Source of the DNA: Mesorhizobium sp. WSM3859 | GTDB lineage: Bacteria; Pseudomonadota; Alphaproteobacteria; Rhizobiales; Rhizobiaceae | DNA length: 64,000 nt | Assembly (NCBI RefSeq): GCF_002295065.1 | Contig: NZ_NSGG01000006.1 | Location: forward strand, 248,001 to 312,000 | Direction of reading: 5' to 3' | Shown here: one piece after another, positions 43,623-56,619 of the stretch | Position numbering within the stretch: position 1 is the stretch's first letter | Layout of the letters: every line of letters begins with the position of its first letter | Notes under the pieces: model-generated | Told to the model about the DNA's origin: nothing | Seen by the model: the letters and a program-made list of their open reading frames with translations, nothing else | The model's database searches: none | Position numbers and translations under genes: made by a program

Positions 43623-44156
43623 TTACTTCTTCTTGCCTTCCTTGCGCACGATGCGCTCGTCGGCATAGCGCACGCCCTTGCCCTTGTACGGCTCCGGGCC
43701 GCGATATTCGCGGATCTCGGCGGCGACCTGGCCGACCTGCTGCTTGTCGATGCCCGAGACCGTGATTTCGGTCGGCTTCGGCACGGTGATCGTGATGCCC
43801 TGGGGCGTCTCATAGACAACGTCGTGGCTGAAGCCGAGAGCCAGTTGCAGGTTCTTGCCCTGCAGCGCTGCGCGGTAACCGACGCCGGTGATCTCGAGCT
43901 TCTTCTCGAAGCCGTCCTTCACGCCCTGCAGGATGTTGACGATCTGCGTGCGCGACATGCCCCACTTGGAGCGCGCATTCTTGGTCTGGTCGCGCGGCTC
44001 GACGGAGATTTCATTGTTCTCCATCTTGACCAGCACTTCGTCGTTCACCACGAACTTCAGCTCGCCCTTCGGGCCCTTCGCCGTCACGGTCTGGCCGTTG
44101 ACGGAGGCGGTCACGCCCTGCGGCAGCGAAACGGGTTTCTTTCCGATACGAGACAT
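43623..44156 (-). CDS. rplF: 50S ribosomal protein L6
   Basis: This 177-residue protein near the factor-binding site begins [15 protein letters not shown]. The C-terminal [16 protein letters not shown] is diagnostic. The spacer to rpsH contains an inverted array of 7-bp units. Confidence 0.97.
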   Translation of the reverse strand: MSRIGKKPVSLPQGVTASVNGQTVTAKGPKGELKFVVNDEVLVKMENNEISVEPRDQTKNARSKWGMSRTQIVNILQGVKDGFEKKLEITGVGYRAALQGKNLQLALGFSHDVVYETPQGITITVPKPTEITVSGIDKQQVGQVAAEIREYRGPEPYKGKGVRYADERIVRKEGKKK

Positions 44157-44183
44157 TTTTGTCTCCTTCTTTCCTTAACTGCT

Positions 44184-44268
44184 GTGAATGGTGAATGGTA
44201 AAATGGTGAATAGCGCGATCAAAGTTCCGTGCAGTTTCACCATTCACTATTCACCACTGACCATTCAC
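44184..44268. repeat. Inverted array of 7-bp units between rpsH and rplF
   Basis: On the left are GTGAATG, GTGAATG, GTAAAATG (8 bases) and GTGAATA (44184-44212). After 21 bases come GTTTCAC, CATTCAC, TATTCAC, CACTGAC and CATTCAC (44234-44268). The right part is the inverted form of the GTGAATG unit, so it can form a long hairpin. The layout matches the array at 38822 but the unit is different. Confidence 0.85.
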
Positions 44269-44270
44269 CC

Positions 44271-44669
44271 TTAGAAGATCTGGCAAAGGATCTCGCCGCC
44301 GACATTCTGCTCACGCGCTTCATGGTCGGCCATGACGCCCTTCGGCGTCGAGAGGATCGCGATGCCGAGGCCGTTGGCGACCTGCGGGATCGACTTGGCC
44401 GAGACATAGACGCGGCGGCCGGGCTTCGAGACGCGCTCGATTTCGCGCACGACCGGAGCGCCGTCGAAATACTTCAGCTCGATCTCGATTTCCGACTTGC
44501 CGTTTTCGAAATCGGTCTGGCTGTAGTCGCGGATATAGCCTTCCGACTTCAGCACTTCGAGGACGCGGGCGCGCAGACGCGAGGCCGGGGTCGAGACGCT
44601 CGACTTCTTGCGGCCATAGGCGTTGCGGATGCGGGTCAGCATATCGCCGAGAGGATCGCTCAATGACAT
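44271..44669 (-). CDS. rpsH: 30S ribosomal protein S8
   Basis: This 132-residue protein binds the central domain of 16S rRNA and starts [18 protein letters not shown]. The C-terminal [20 protein letters not shown] is diagnostic. In E. coli S8 represses the spc operon by binding its mRNA; whether that happens here is not shown. Confidence 0.97.
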   Translation of the reverse strand: MSLSDPLGDMLTRIRNAYGRKKSSVSTPASRLRARVLEVLKSEGYIRDYSQTDFENGKSEIEIELKYFDGAPVVREIERVSKPGRRVYVSAKSIPQVANGLGIAILSTPKGVMADHEAREQNVGGEILCQIF

Positions 44670-44681
44670 CTCAGTGTCTCC

Positions 44682-44987
44682 TTACCAGCTCGACTTGACC
44701 AGGCCCGGGATCTGGCCGGTATTGCCCAGATCGCGAAGCGCGATACGCGAAAGCTTCAGCTTGCGATAATAGGCGCGCGGACGGCCCGTGACTTCGCAGC
44801 GGTTACGGATGCGGATCTTGGCCGAGTTGCGCGGCAGCGCCGAAAGCTTCAACTGGGCGCGGAAACGCTCTTCCATCGGCTTGGACTGATCCATGACGAT
44901 GGCCTTGAGCGCCGCGCGCTTGGCGGCGTACTGGTCGGCGAGTTTGCGGCGCCGGTTGTTCTTCTCGACTGAGCTGGTCTTTGCCAT
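44682..44987 (-). CDS. rpsN: 30S ribosomal protein S14 (zinc-free type)
   Basis: This 101-residue S14 is the long form without the zinc-binding cysteines. [23 protein letters not shown] and [18 protein letters not shown] are diagnostic. The start at 44987 was chosen because the family begins MAK; a longer frame extends upstream into rplE. It is located 12 bases upstream of rpsH. Confidence 0.97.
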   Translation of the reverse strand: MAKTSSVEKNNRRRKLADQYAAKRAALKAIVMDQSKPMEERFRAQLKLSALPRNSAKIRIRNRCEVTGRPRAYYRKLKLSRIALRDLGNTGQIPGLVKSSW

Positions 44988-45013
44988 TTCAGATTTTTCC
45001 TTTTTCGCTGCCG

Positions 45014-45592
45014 TTACTGGCGGAAGGGGAAGTTGAAGGCCTTGAGCAGTGCTCTGGCCTCGTCGTCCGTCTTCGCCGTCGTACAAACGATGACGTCCAT
45101 GCCCCAGACCTGATCAACCTTGTCGTAGTTGATCTCCGGGAACACGATGTGTTCCTTGATGCCCATGGCATAGTTGCCACGGCCGTCAAAGCTCTTCGGG
45201 TTCAGTCCGCGGAAGTCGCGAACGCGCGGCAGCGCGATGTTCACGAGGCGGTCGAGGAACTCGTACATGCGTTCCTTGCGCAGCGTGACCTTGGCGCCGA
45301 TCGGCATATTCTCGCGCACCTTGAAGCCGGCAATCGAGTTGCGGGCGCGGGTGACGACGGCCTTCTGGCCGGCGATCAGCGCGAGATCCTCGGCCGCGAC
45401 CGAGGGCTTCTTGGAATCGGCGGTTGCTTCGCCGACACCCATGTTCAGCACGATCTTGTCGATGCGCGGAACCTGCATCTCGTTGTCGTAGCCGAACTGC
45501 TCCTGCAGCGCCTTGCGGATGGTCTCCTGATAGACCTTCTTGAGGCGCGGCTCGTTCTTGGCAGCCGCCTGCTTGGTTTCAGCCTTAGCCAT
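45014..45592 (-). CDS. rplE: 50S ribosomal protein L5
   Basis: This 192-residue protein binds 5S rRNA and touches P-site t[19 protein letters not shown] and [24 protein letters not shown] are diagnostic. The start at 45592 lies inside the end of rplX, an 8-base overlap, so the two are translationally coupled. Confidence 0.97.
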   Translation of the reverse strand: MAKAETKQAAAKNEPRLKKVYQETIRKALQEQFGYDNEMQVPRIDKIVLNMGVGEATADSKKPSVAAEDLALIAGQKAVVTRARNSIAGFKVRENMPIGAKVTLRKERMYEFLDRLVNIALPRVRDFRGLNPKSFDGRGNYAMGIKEHIVFPEINYDKVDQVWGMDVIVCTTAKTDDEARALLKAFNFPFRQ

Positions 45593-45899
45593 TGATGACT
45601 TCTCCCGAGCGCTTGGCGACGCGCACCTTCTTGCCGTCCTTCTGGATGGTGAAGCCGACGCGGGTCGGCTTGCCATCCTTGGGGTCGGCCAGCGCGATAT
45701 TCGACAGGTGGATCGGCGCTTCCTTGGTGATGATCCCGCCCTCTTGGGACTGGGTCTGCTTCTGGTGACGGCGAATGAGGTTCACGCCGCGGACAACCGC
45801 GGTGTCTTCCTTCGGCTGCACCGACAGGACTTCGCCCGAACGGCCCTTGTCCTTGCCAGCAAGCACGACGACCTTGTCGCCTTTTTTGATCTTTTGCAT
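45585..45899 (-). CDS. rplX: 50S ribosomal protein L24
   Basis: This 104-residue assembly initiator protein begins [19 protein letters not shown], the KOW motif of L24. Its stop lies within the start of rplE. It follows rplN by 12 bases. Confidence 0.97.
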   Translation of the reverse strand: MQKIKKGDKVVVLAGKDKGRSGEVLSVQPKEDTAVVRGVNLIRRHQKQTQSQEGGIITKEAPIHLSNIALADPKDGKPTRVGFTIQKDGKKVRVAKRSGEVING

Positions 45900-45911
45900 T
45901 GGTCCGGCTCC

Positions 45912-46280
45912 TTACAGCACTTCAGGCGCGAGCGAGATGATCTTCATGTGGTTCTTGGCGCGCAGCTCGCGCGGAACCGGTCCGAAGATACGGGTGCCGA
46001 TCGGCTCTTTCTTATTGTCAACGAGAACGGCCGCGTTCTTGTCGAAACGGATCACGCTGCCGTCGGGGCGGCGGATGTCCTTGGCCGTGCGAACCACGAC
46101 CGCCTTCATCACATCGCCCTTCTTAACGCGGCCGCGCGGAATGGCTTCCTTGATCGACACCACGATGATGTCGCCGACGGATGCGTACTTCCGCTTCGAG
46201 CCGCCCAGCACCTTGATGCACATGACACGACGGGCGCCGGAATTGTCCGCGACGTCGAGGTTTGTTTGCATCTGAATCAT
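45912..46280 (-). CDS. rplN: 50S ribosomal protein L14
   Basis: This 122-residue protein at the subunit interface begins [39 protein letters not shown] and the C-terminal [10 protein letters not shown] are typical. It lies 73 bases downstream of rpsQ, the conventional start of the spc operon, though no separate promoter is evident here. Confidence 0.97.
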   Translation of the reverse strand: MIQMQTNLDVADNSGARRVMCIKVLGGSKRKYASVGDIIVVSIKEAIPRGRVKKGDVMKAVVVRTAKDIRRPDGSVIRFDKNAAVLVDNKKEPIGTRIFGPVPRELRAKNHMKIISLAPEVL

Positions 46281-46353
46281 GACTGGCCGCCTTCTTCTTT
46301 TCTAACGGGACGGGTGCTTTCACCCCTCCCCGGTCTGTCCAAAATTCGTTTGT

Positions 46354-46593
46354 TTACGCCTGGTCCGAGGTAACCACGACCCAGCGCTTGTCCTTCGAAA
46401 TCGGCTTCGATTCCTGGATGAACACCTGGTCGCCGACCTTGTGGGCGTTGTTCTCGTCGTGCGCCTTGTACTTCTTGGTCATGCGCACGGTCTTCTTCAT
46501 CACCGGATGCGTGAAGCGACGCTCGACCTTGACGACGACCGTCTTCTCGTTCTTGTCGCTGACGACGGTGCCCTGCAGGATACGCTTCGGCAT
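46354..46593 (-). CDS. rpsQ: 30S ribosomal protein S17
   Basis: This 79-residue protein binds the 5' domain of 16S r[27 protein letters not shown] and the YKAHDENN segment are diagnostic. It is separated from rpmC by only four bases. Confidence 0.97.
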   Translation of the reverse strand: MPKRILQGTVVSDKNEKTVVVKVERRFTHPVMKKTVRMTKKYKAHDENNAHKVGDQVFIQESKPISKDKRWVVVTSDQA

Positions 46594-46597
46594 GGTC

Positions 46598-46798
46598 TTA
46601 ACCCTTCTTGGCCGCGGCTTTTTCCGCGGCGATGGTCTTGATGCGCGCGATGTCCTTGCGGACCTGCTTCACGCGCGCGGTCTTCTCGAGCTGGCCGGTG
46701 GCCTTCTGGAAGCGCAGGTTGAACTGCTCCTTCTTGAGGGCCGCCAGGTCGTCGGTCAGCTGATCCTGGGTCTTGGTCCGGATGTCTTCGGCTTTCAT
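46598..46798 (-). CDS. rpmC: 50S ribosomal protein L29
   Basis: This 66-residue two-helix protein at the tunnel exit begins [18 protein letters not shown]. The [19 protein letters not shown] segment is the L29 signature. It lies 12 bases after rplP. Confidence 0.96.
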   Translation of the reverse strand: MKAEDIRTKTQDQLTDDLAALKKEQFNLRFQKATGQLEKTARVKQVRKDIARIKTIAAEKAAAKKG

Positions 46799-46810
46799 GA
46801 TCGGCTGTCC

Positions 46811-47224
46811 TTATTCTGCGATGCGCTGCACGAAGCGCGTCTTGACCGAGAGCTTGGCGGCGCCGAGACGCAGCGCCTCACGCGCGGTCTCCTCGCTGAC
46901 GCCATCGATCTCGAACATGATGCGGCCGGGCTTGACGCGCGCCGCCCAATAGTCAACGGCGCCCTTGCCCTTACCCATGCGGACTTCGGTCGGCTTCGAG
47001 GTGACCGGCAGATCCGGGAACACCCGGATCCAGACGCGGCCGGCGCGCTTCATCTCGCGGGTGATCGCGCGGCGGGCCGCCTCGATCTCACGCGCGGTGA
47101 CGCGGTTCGGCTCAAGCGCCTTCAGTCCGAAACCACCGAAATCCAGGTTGGTGCCGCCCTTGGCGGTACCGTGGATACGGCCCTTGAACTGCTTACGGAA
47201 CTTTGTGCGCTTTGGCTGCAGCAT
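46811..47224 (-). CDS. rplP: 50S ribosomal protein L16
   Basis: This 137-residue protein near the A-site tRNA begins [16 protein letters not shown]. The [16 protein letters not shown] and [15 protein letters not shown] segments are diagnostic. It lies 27 bases after rpsC. Confidence 0.97.
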   Translation of the reverse strand: MLQPKRTKFRKQFKGRIHGTAKGGTNLDFGGFGLKALEPNRVTAREIEAARRAITREMKRAGRVWIRVFPDLPVTSKPTEVRMGKGKGAVDYWAARVKPGRIMFEIDGVSEETAREALRLGAAKLSVKTRFVQRIAE

Positions 47225-47251
47225 CGTTCTAACTCCAAATTCTCAAATGTC

Positions 47252-47980
47252 TCAGGCGTTCTCGCGACGACGGCCGCGTTCACGCTCACCACCACCGCCG
47301 CCATGCGCTGCGTCACCCTCGGTGGCGCGACGCTCGGAGGCCATCGGGTCGTGCTCGAGGATCTCGCCCTTGAACACCCACACCTTGACGCCGCAGATGC
47401 CGTAAGCCGTGTTCGCCTCGGCCGTGCCGTAGTCGACATCGGCGCGCAGCGTATGCAGCGGCACGCGGCCTTCGCGGTACCACTCCATGCGCGCGATTTC
47501 GGCGCCGCCGAGACGGCCGGAGCAGTTGATGCGGATGCCTTCGGCGCCCAGACGCATGGCCGACTGAACGGCACGCTTCATGGCGCGGCGGAACGCGATG
47601 CGGCGCTCGAGCTGCTGGGCAATCGACTGGGCGATCAGCGTGGCGTCGATTTCCGGCTTGCGCACTTCAACGATGTTGAGGTGCGTCTCGGACTTCGTCA
47701 TCTCGGTCAGCTTCTTGCGCAGCTTCTCGATGTCGGCGCCCTTCTTGCCGATGATCAGGCCCGGACGCGCCGCGTGGATGGTGACGCGGCACTTCTTGTG
47801 CGGACGCTCGATCACGACCTTGGAGATCGCGGCCTGCTTGAGCTCCTTCTCGAGATACTTGCGGATCTTGAGGTCCTCATGCAGCAGCTGGCCGTATTCG
47901 CCGGTATTCGCGAACCAGCGCGAATCCCAGGTGCGGTTGATGCCGAGACGCAGCCCGATCGGATTGACTTTCTGGCCCAT
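47252..47980 (-). CDS. rpsC: 30S ribosomal protein S3
   Basis: This 242-residue protein at the mRNA entry channel begins [21 protein letters not shown]. The KH motif [15 protein letters not shown] is typical. The C-terminus has an R/E/G-rich tail. It overlaps rplV by one base. Confidence 0.97.
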   Translation of the reverse strand: MGQKVNPIGLRLGINRTWDSRWFANTGEYGQLLHEDLKIRKYLEKELKQAAISKVVIERPHKKCRVTIHAARPGLIIGKKGADIEKLRKKLTEMTKSETHLNIVEVRKPEIDATLIAQSIAQQLERRIAFRRAMKRAVQSAMRLGAEGIRINCSGRLGGAEIARMEWYREGRVPLHTLRADVDYGTAEANTAYGICGVKVWVFKGEILEHDPMASERRATEGDAAHGGGGGERERGRRRENA

Positions 47981-48369
47981 TATGCGGCCTCCCCTTTTTC
48001 CTCGACTTCACGAACGACGATCGTGAGGTGCGAGAACGGCTTCTCGATACGGCTGGCGCGACCGCGGCCACGAGCGTGGAAGCGCTTCATGACGATCGAC
48101 TTGCCGACATAGGCTTCCGCCACCACCAGCGCATCGACGTCGAGGTCGTGATTGTTTTCCGCGTTGGCGATCGCCGACTCCAGCGTCTTCTTGACCGTGC
48201 CGGAAATCCGCTTGGCCGAGAATTCGAGGTCGGAAAGCGCGGTCGCGACCTTCTTGCCGCGGATCAGCGCGGCAACCAGGTTGAGCTTCTGCGGGCTGAT
48301 ACGGATCGTGCGCAGAACGGCACGCGCCTCGTTATCAGCAAGCCTGCGCGGAGCTTTGGCCTTGCCCAT
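47980..48369 (-). CDS. rplV: 50S ribosomal protein L22
   Basis: This 129-residue protein lines the exit tunnel, where a beta hairpin interacts with nascent chains and macrolides. [20 protein letters not shown] and [20 protein letters not shown] are diagnostic. It is two bases downstream of rpsS. Confidence 0.97.
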   Translation of the reverse strand: MGKAKAPRRLADNEARAVLRTIRISPQKLNLVAALIRGKKVATALSDLEFSAKRISGTVKKTLESAIANAENNHDLDVDALVVAEAYVGKSIVMKRFHARGRGRASRIEKPFSHLTIVVREVEEKGEAA

Positions 48370-48371
48370 GA

Positions 48372-48650
48372 TTATTTCCTCTTCGCCTTCTTATCCGCGC
48401 CATGACCGTAATAGGTCCGGGTCGGAGCGAATTCACCGAACTTGTGGCCGACCATGTCCTCGTTCACCGAGACCGGGACGTGCTTCTGGCCGTTGTAGAC
48501 ACCGAAGGTGAAGCCGACGAACTGCGGCAGGATGGTGGAGCGACGGCTCCACATCTTGATCACCTCATTGCGACCACCTTCACGAACCTTGTCCACCTTC
48601 TTGAGAAGGTAGCCGTCGATGAAGGGGCCTTTCCAAATCGAACGAGTCAC
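48372..48650 (-). CDS. rpsS: 30S ribosomal protein S19
   Basis: This 92-residue protein of the 30S head binds 16S rRNA with S13. [17 protein letters not shown] and [17 protein letters not shown] are diagnostic. It is 16 bases downstream of rplB. Confidence 0.97.
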   Translation of the reverse strand: MTRSIWKGPFIDGYLLKKVDKVREGGRNEVIKMWSRRSTILPQFVGFTFGVYNGQKHVPVSVNEDMVGHKFGEFAPTRTYYGHGADKKAKRK

Positions 48651-48666
48651 TTGGCGTTACCTCTTC

Positions 48667-49500
48667 TTAGCTCTTGCGCTGATGACGCGAGCGCAGGATG
48701 AACTTATCGGTCGCCTTGTTGGACCGCGTCTTCTTGCCCTTGGTCGGCTTGCCCCAGGGCGAAACCGGATGACGGCCGCCCGAGGTGCGGCCTTCGCCGC
48801 CGCCGTGCGGATGGTCGACCGGGTTCATGGTCACGCCGCGATTGTGCGGACGCTTGCCGCGCCACACGGTGCGACCGGCCTTGCCGTCGTTGATGTTGCC
48901 GTGATCGGGGTTCGACACGGCGCCGACGGTGGCCATGCAGGAACCGTGCACGACGCGCTGCTCACCCGAGTTGAGGCGCAGGATCGCCATGCCCTGGTCG
49001 CGGCCGACGAGCTGGGCGTAACCGCCGGCCGAACGGGCGACCTGGCCGCCCTTGCCCGGCTTGAGCTCGATGTTGTGGACGATCGTGCCGACCGGCATCG
49101 AGGCCAACGGCATCGCGTTGCCCGGCTTCACGTCGACCGCTTCGCCGGCCACGATCTTGTCGCCGGCAGCAAGGCGCTGCGGGGCCAGGATGTAGGACAG
49201 CTCGCCATCGTCATACTTGATCAGTGCGATGAAGGCGGTGCGGTTCGGATCGTATTCGATACGCTCGACCGTGCCGACGACGTCGTACTTCTTACGCTTG
49301 AAGTCGATGATGCGGTACGAACGCTTGTGACCGCCGCCGATGAAGCGGGCCGTGATGCGGCCGTAATTGTTGCGGCCGCCCGACTTGGTCAGGCCTTCGG
49401 TCAGGCCCTTGACGGGCTTGCCCTTGTAGAGGCCCGAGCGGTCGACGATGACCAGCTGGCGGGTGCTCGGCGTTACCGGGTTGAATTTCTTAAGTGCCAT
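48667..49500 (-). CDS. rplB: 50S ribosomal protein L2
   Basis: This 277-residue protein is required for subunit joining and peptidyl transfer. The [22 protein letters not shown] motif near the C-terminus, with its histidine, and [18 protein letters not shown] are diagnostic (shown here in part). It is 22 bases downstream of rplW. Confidence 0.98.
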   Translation of the reverse strand: MALKKFNPVTPSTRQLVIVDRSGLYKGKPVKGLTEGLTKSGGRNNYGRITARFIGGGHKRSYRIIDFKRKKYDVVGTVERIEYDPNRTAFIALIKYDDGELSYILAPQRLAAGDKIVAGEAVDVKPGNAMPLASMPVGTIVHNIELKPGKGGQVARSAGGYAQLVGRDQGMAILRLNSGEQRVVHGSCMATVGAVSNPDHGNINDGKAGRTVWRGKRPHNRGVTMNPVDHPHGGGEGRTSGGRHPVSPWGKPTKGKKTRSNKATDKFILRSRHQRKS

Positions 49501-49522
49501 TGTCCTGTCCTCGCGGCCTTGC

Positions 49523-49816
49523 TCAGAGACCCGTCGCGACGTCGATCGACTGGCCGTCGGCCAGCGTCACAACCGCCTTCTTGACGTCGCCCTGGCGGCC
49601 AACGGTGCCGCGGAAGCGCTTGATCTTGCCCTTGCGGACGAGCGTGTTCACAGCCGTCACCTTGACGCCGAAGAGAGCTTCCACGGCTGCCTTGATTTCC
49701 GGCTTCGACGCCTTCTTGGCGACGTTGAAGACGACCTGGTTCTGCTCGGAAGCCATGGTCGACTTTTCGGTGATCGCCGGCGAGACGATCACGTCGTAAT
49801 GACGAAGGTCGGTCAT
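49523..49816 (-). CDS. rplW: 50S ribosomal protein L23
   Basis: This 97-residue protein at the tunnel exit is the docking site for trigger factor and [23 protein letters not shown] and [18 protein letters not shown] are diagnostic. It overlaps the end of rplD by four bases. Confidence 0.97.
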   Translation of the reverse strand: MTDLRHYDVIVSPAITEKSTMASEQNQVVFNVAKKASKPEIKAAVEALFGVKVTAVNTLVRKGKIKRFRGTVGRQGDVKKAVVTLADGQSIDVATGL

Positions 49817-50433
49817 TTGAAGCGCTCCTCGAGAGCCTCGACGGCGGCCTTCGAAAGGACCAGCGTGCCGCGGCGCAAAATGTCGTAGACGTTGATGCCC
49901 TGGATGGGCAGCACGTCGATGTTCGGAATGTTGGTCGCCGCCAGCTTGAAGTTCTGGTCAAGCTCGGCGCCGCCGATCACCAGGGCGTTGGTCAGCCCCA
50001 GCGTCTCGAGGTTCGCCGCCAGCGCCTTGGTCTTGGCGTCGGCAAGTTTCAGCTCGTCGATGATGATGAGCGAAGCGCTCTTGGCCTTGGCCGACAGAGC
50101 ATGCTTCAAGCCGAGGGCGCGCACCTTCTTCGGCAGCTCGTGCTCATGGCTGCGGACGACCGGGCCGTGCGCCTTGCCACCGCCGCGGAACTGCGGAGCG
50201 CGAGCCGAGTGGTGACGGGCGCGGCCCGTACCCTTCTGCTTGTACATCTTGGCGCCGGTGCGCGCGATCTCGGCGCGGCCCTTGGCCTTGTGCGTGCCCT
50301 GCTGCTTCTTGGCGAGCTGCCAGCGCACGACGCGCTGCAGGATGTCCTCGCGCGGATCAAGGCCGAAAATCTCCTCGGAGAGTTTCACCTTGCCGGCGTC
50401 CTTGCCGCCCAGCGTTGTGATCTTGAGATCCAT
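49813..50433 (-). CDS. rplD: 50S ribosomal protein L4
   Basis: This 206-residue tunnel protein begins [20 protein letters not shown]. The extended loop [21 protein letters not shown] reaches the tunnel wall. In E. coli L4 represses the S10 operon; no such leader was identified here. It overlaps rplC by one base. Confidence 0.97.
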   Translation of the reverse strand: MDLKITTLGGKDAGKVKLSEEIFGLDPREDILQRVVRWQLAKKQQGTHKAKGRAEIARTGAKMYKQKGTGRARHHSARAPQFRGGGKAHGPVVRSHEHELPKKVRALGLKHALSAKAKSASLIIIDELKLADAKTKALAANLETLGLTNALVIGGAELDQNFKLAATNIPNIDVLPIQGINVYDILRRGTLVLSKAAVEALEERFK

Positions 50434-51149
50434 TATTCGGCTCCCTCAGTGGCCGGGGCTTCGTTCTTGGCGGCAGCAGCGCGGATTGCCGCAGGCTTCG
50501 GCGCATTGGCCGGCAGCGCAACCTTGGCAGCGTCGCGAACCAGGATCCAGGCGCCCTTGACGCCGGGAACCGCGCCGCGGATCAGGATCAGGCCGCGATC
50601 GGCGTCGGTCGAGACGACCTCGACATTCTGCGTGGTCACGCGGGTGTCGCCCATGTGGCCGGCCATCTTCTTGCCCTTGAACACCTTGCCGGGGTCCTGG
50701 CGCTGGCCGGTCGAGCCGTGCGTGCGGTGCGAGACCGAGTTACCGTGCGTGGCACGACCACCACCCATGTGGTGCCGCTTGATCACGCCCTGGAAACCCT
50801 TGCCGGTCGAAGTGCCGGTGACGTCAACCTTTTGGCCGGCGACGAAATGCTCGACGGTCAGCTCGGCGCCGACGTCGATCATGTTGTCGGCGGAGACGCG
50901 GAACTCCGCGACCTTGGCCTTGGGCTCGACGGACGCGGCGGCGAAATGGCCGCGCATCGCCTTCGACGTGTTCTTCACCTTGGCAAGGCCAACGCCGAGC
51001 TGGACGGCGGTGTAGCCGTTCTTCTCCTGCGTGCGCTGAGCCACGACCTGGCAGTTCTCCATCTGGAGAACGGTGACGGGAACGTGTTCCCCGGCATCGT
51101 TGTAGATGCGGGTCATTCCCACCTTCTTTGCAATCACACCTGAACGCAT
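50433..51149 (-). CDS. rplC: 50S ribosomal protein L3
   Basis: This 238-residue protein near the peptidyl transferase centre begins [20 protein letters not shown]. The [21 protein letters not shown] loop is diagnostic (contains the conserved HH). The C-terminal tail is alanine-rich. It lies 61 bases after rpsJ. Confidence 0.97.
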   Translation of the reverse strand: MRSGVIAKKVGMTRIYNDAGEHVPVTVLQMENCQVVAQRTQEKNGYTAVQLGVGLAKVKNTSKAMRGHFAAASVEPKAKVAEFRVSADNMIDVGAELTVEHFVAGQKVDVTGTSTGKGFQGVIKRHHMGGGRATHGNSVSHRTHGSTGQRQDPGKVFKGKKMAGHMGDTRVTTQNVEVVSTDADRGLILIRGAVPGVKGAWILVRDAAKVALPANAPKPAAIRAAAAKNEAPATEGAE

Positions 51150-51210
51150 CGGTTCAATTCCTTTAGAGTTCCGGGCCAGGGGCAGCGCCCCTTACCGCGC
51201 TCTCAATCCC

Positions 51211-51519
51211 TTAGAGCTTGATCTCGACGTCGACACCGGCGGCCAGATCGAGCTTCATCAAAGCATCGACCGTCTGCGGGGTCGGATCGACGATGTCGAG
51301 CAGACGCTTGTGCGTGCGCATCTCGAACTGCTCGCGGCTCTTCTTGTCGACGTGGGGCGACCGGTTGACCGTGAATTTTTCGATCCGCGTCGGCAGCGGA
51401 ATGGGGCCGCGGACGTTGGCGCCGGTGCGCTTGGCGGTCGACACGATTTCGCGCGTCGAGGCGTCGAGCACCCGGTGGTCAAACGCCTTAAGGCGGATGC
51501 GGATATTCTGTCCGTTCAT
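51211..51519 (-). CDS. rpsJ: 30S ribosomal protein S10
   Basis: This 102-residue protein of the 30S head also binds NusB in antitermination (NusE). [20 protein letters not shown] and [20 protein letters not shown] are diagnostic. It follows tuf by 68 bases with no obvious terminator, so str and S10 genes may be read together. Confidence 0.98.
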   Translation of the reverse strand: MNGQNIRIRLKAFDHRVLDASTREIVSTAKRTGANVRGPIPLPTRIEKFTVNRSPHVDKKSREQFEMRTHKRLLDIVDPTPQTVDALMKLDLAAGVDVEIKL

Positions 51520-51587
51520 GCGTCAATTCCTTGTTCTGGCGCGGCGCGGGCAGCTCCCGCGCCCGCGACAGATCCGTTTCAGTCCAA

Positions 51588-52763
51588 TTACTCTTTGATG
51601 GTGACGACGATGCCGGCACCGACGGTGCGGCCGCCTTCACGGATGGCGAAGCGCAGCTTCTCTTCCATCGCAATCGGCACGATCAGCTCGACGTCGACGG
51701 TGATGTTGTCGCCGGGCATCACCATCTCGGTGCCGGCCGGCAGCGTCACGATGCCGGTCACGTCGGTCGTGCGGAAGTAGAACTGCGGACGGTAGTTGGT
51801 GAAGAACGGCGTGTGACGGCCGCCCTCGTCCTTGGTCAGGATGTAGGCTTCGGCCACGAACTTCTTGTGCGGCTTCACCGAGCCCGGCTTGGCCAGAACC
51901 TGGCCGCGCTCGACGCCTTCACGGTCGACGCCGCGCAGCAGCGCGCCGATGTTGTCGCCGGCCTGGCCCTGGTCGAGCAGCTTGCGGAACATTTCCACGC
52001 CCGTGCAGGTCGTCTTGGTGGTCGGACGGATGCCGACGATCTCCAGTTCCTCGCCGACCTTGACCACGCCACGCTCGACGCGGCCGGTCACCACCGTGCC
52101 GCGGCCCGAGATCGAGAACACGTCCTCGATCGGCATCAGGAACGGCTTGTCCAGCGGACGAACCGGGGTCGGGATGTAGGCGTCGACCTGAGCCATCAGC
52201 TCGCGGATGGCGTCCTCGCCGATGGTCTTGTTCGAGTCTTCCAAAGCAGCCAGCGCCGAGCCCTTGACGATCGGAATGTCGTCGCCGGGGAACTCGTTCT
52301 TCGACAGAAGCTCGCGAACCTCGAGCTCGACCAGCTCGAGCAGCTCGGCGTCGTCGACCTGATCGACCTTGTTGAGGAACACCACGATCGAGGGAACGCC
52401 AACCTGACGAGCAAGCAGGATGTGCTCGCGGGTCTGCGGCATCGGGCCGTCGGCGGCCGACACGACCAGGATCGCGCCGTCCATCTGGGCGGCACCGGTG
52501 ATCATGTTCTTCACATAGTCGGCGTGGCCGGGGCAGTCGACATGGGCATAGTGACGGTTGGCCGTCTCATACTCGACATGCGCCGTCGAGATCGTGATGC
52601 CGCGCGCCTTCTCTTCCGGCGCTGCGTCGATCTGGTCATAGCGCTTGTATTCGCCAAAATACTTCGTGATCGCCGCCGTCAGCGACGTCTTGCCATGATC
52701 GACGTGGCCGATCGTGCCAATGTTCACATGCGGCTTGGTGCGCTCGAATTTACCTTTTGCCAT
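51588..52763 (-). CDS. tuf: Elongation factor Tu
   Basis: This 391-residue GTPase brings aminoacyl-tRNA to the ribosome. The G motifs [17 protein letters not shown] and NKVDQVDD are present. Rhizobia often carry a second tuf copy near rpoB; the rest of that region is outside the window. The gene is 65 bases downstream of fusA. Confidence 0.98.
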   Translation of the reverse strand: MAKGKFERTKPHVNIGTIGHVDHGKTSLTAAITKYFGEYKRYDQIDAAPEEKARGITISTAHVEYETANRHYAHVDCPGHADYVKNMITGAAQMDGAILVVSAADGPMPQTREHILLARQVGVPSIVVFLNKVDQVDDAELLELVELEVRELLSKNEFPGDDIPIVKGSALAALEDSNKTIGEDAIRELMAQVDAYIPTPVRPLDKPFLMPIEDVFSISGRGTVVTGRVERGVVKVGEELEIVGIRPTTKTTCTGVEMFRKLLDQGQAGDNIGALLRGVDREGVERGQVLAKPGSVKPHKKFVAEAYILTKDEGGRHTPFFTNYRPQFYFRTTDVTGIVTLPAGTEMVMPGDNITVDVELIVPIAMEEKLRFAIREGGRTVGAGIVVTIKE

Positions 52764-52828
52764 GTGATCTCTCCATTCCTGCCTGCCCGTGCGGGCCTTG
52801 AATTAAGGTCTCGTGCAACCCGCTCGAG

Positions 52829-54919
<2,091 letters not shown>

Positions 54920-54946
54920 GGGAGGTGCCTCTCAGTCTCTGTCGCG

Positions 54947-55426
<480 letters not shown>

Positions 55427-55798
55427 TTACTTCGGACGCTTGGCGCCGTATTTCGAACGACGCTGCTTGCGGTTCTTCACACCCTGCGTGTCGAGCACGC
55501 CGCGGATGATGTGGTAGCGGACGCCCGGCAGATCCTTGACGCGACCGCCGCGGATCATGACCACCGAGTGTTCCTGAAGGTTGTGACCTTCGCCGGGGAT
55601 GTAGCCGATCACTTCAAAACCGTTGGTCAGGCGAATCTTGGCCACCTTGCGCAGCGCCGAGTTCGGCTTCTTCGGCGTCGTGGTGTAGACGCGCGTGCAG
55701 ACGCCCCGCTTCTGCGGGTTCTGCTGCATGGCCGGGACCTTGTTGCGCTTCACCGGCGCCAGGCGCGGCTTGCGGATCAGCTGGTTGACGGTAGGCAT
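55427..55798 (-). CDS. rpsL: 30S ribosomal protein S12
   Basis: This 123-residue protein controls decoding accuracy. [15 protein letters not shown] and [20 protein letters not shown] are diagnostic. The KPNSALRK lysine at the usual resistance position is unchanged, so the sequence predicts streptomycin sensitivity at this site. It is the first gene of the str operon, after a leader of about 240 bases. Confidence 0.98.
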   Translation of the reverse strand: MPTVNQLIRKPRLAPVKRNKVPAMQQNPQKRGVCTRVYTTTPKKPNSALRKVAKIRLTNGFEVIGYIPGEGHNLQEHSVVMIRGGRVKDLPGVRYHIIRGVLDTQGVKNRKQRRSKYGAKRPK

Positions 55799-55869
55799 TA
55801 AACCCTCTTGTCTCTCAATTCCGTGTCTGCCCTGTCAGGGCCGCTCAAAGCGTCATTTCCATACGCGAA

Positions 55870-55906
55870 TTCGGGCAACACACCGCGCCTCGCGGTCCTG
55901 CCCGAA
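55870..55906 (-). promoter_or_regulatory. Nested hairpin in the str operon leader
   Basis: On the minus strand TTCGGGCA pairs with TGCCCGAA, and inside it ACCGCG pairs with CGCGGT. It lies about 70 bases before rpsL in the untranslated leader. It could be a ribosomal protein binding site or a processing element. Confidence 0.5.
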
Positions 55907-56043
55907 CAAATTGCAGAGGAAGCGGAAGCCGCTTCATGCGCGCCGGAAATGTCTTTTCGCTCGTAAAACGAACCCTGTTTGAGACAAACTCCAAAGCGTG
56001 TCGCCTCGGAAAGGCTGGTCTCACATCGGTTCTGACGTCGCGG

Positions 56044-56072
56044 CTTCTACTCGTAAGGCCATTGCCCGTCAA
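56044..56072 (-). promoter_or_regulatory. Putative sigma-70 promoter of the str operon
   Basis: On the minus strand TTGACG (56072-56067) and TAGAAG (56049-56044) are separated by exactly 17 bases. The -35 box fits rhizobial housekeeping promoters and the -10 box is moderate. Transcription would start near 56037. Confidence 0.5.
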
Positions 56073-56260
56073 CCCCGCAACGGCAAATATTGCGGTCAAT
56101 TCGAGGCTTGGCAGCCATGCGCAAAACGCATGTAATTTTATTGCGCCTTTTTTCAAGAGCGAGGAAGAAAGTGACCGGCTTGCGGCTGTCTTCCGCGCCA
56201 GCTTCGTGCCAAAAGGCGGCTTGAGCCCGGACTTTCCGCCGGAAAACGAGGAATCAGCCC

Positions 56261-56542
56261 GTGAACGACAATGAAGAACGGCCGGTCACCATCATCACCG
56301 GACGAGTCTGGCGCAAGAAAGGCGGCAAGCCGGAAGGCGTGCATGTGATGCTGGTTGCGCCCGACGATGATTCTGCCGTTCGCCGCGCGCTCGAATCACT
56401 CGCCGCGGAAGGATTCGCCGAGGCCGAGCTCGACCAAATCGGCGATATGGAGGGCGAGCCTGACGAGGAGCCGCATCTGTCGGCCTATCAGGGCGCGCTG
56501 GAAGGCGAGGTCTCGATCGTCACTTTCGACGAGCCGTTGTGA
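56261..56542 (+). CDS. Small acidic protein of unknown function
   Basis: This 93-residue protein is acidic and has no signal or membrane segment. It is predicted to form a compact alpha/beta domain with a DDDSAVRRALESLAAEGF helix. I recognise no family. The GTG start at 56261 is supported by GAGGA eight bases upstream, and no in-frame ATG lies nearby. Codon use looks like that of neighbouring genes. It is divergent from the str operon and followed by the sugar dehydrogenase 77 bases later. Confidence 0.65.
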   Translation: MNDNEERPVTIITGRVWRKKGGKPEGVHVMLVAPDDDSAVRRALESLAAEGFAEAELDQIGDMEGEPDEEPHLSAYQGALEGEVSIVTFDEPL

Positions 56543-56619
56543 TCTCGCTGCCAGGCGCAGCGTCCCTTCCCCGCTCTGTCCCTCTATTAGAACAGCCATT
56601 CTTTCCTTCCGGAGTTCCC

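Larger units (their letters stand above)
55799..56260. other. Spacer upstream of rpsL with leader and promoter
   Basis: This 462-base region holds the str operon leader (55799 to about 56037) with a nested hairpin at 55870-55906, the putative promoter at 56044-56072 and the region ahead of the small gene at 56261. An open frame at 55936-56274 on the plus strand lacks support. Confidence 0.5.

Noticed and set aside
55936-56274. A 112-codon open frame upstream of the small acidic gene
   Set aside because: It overlaps the predicted str promoter, has no good ribosome-binding site and shows an amino acid make-up unlike a folded protein.
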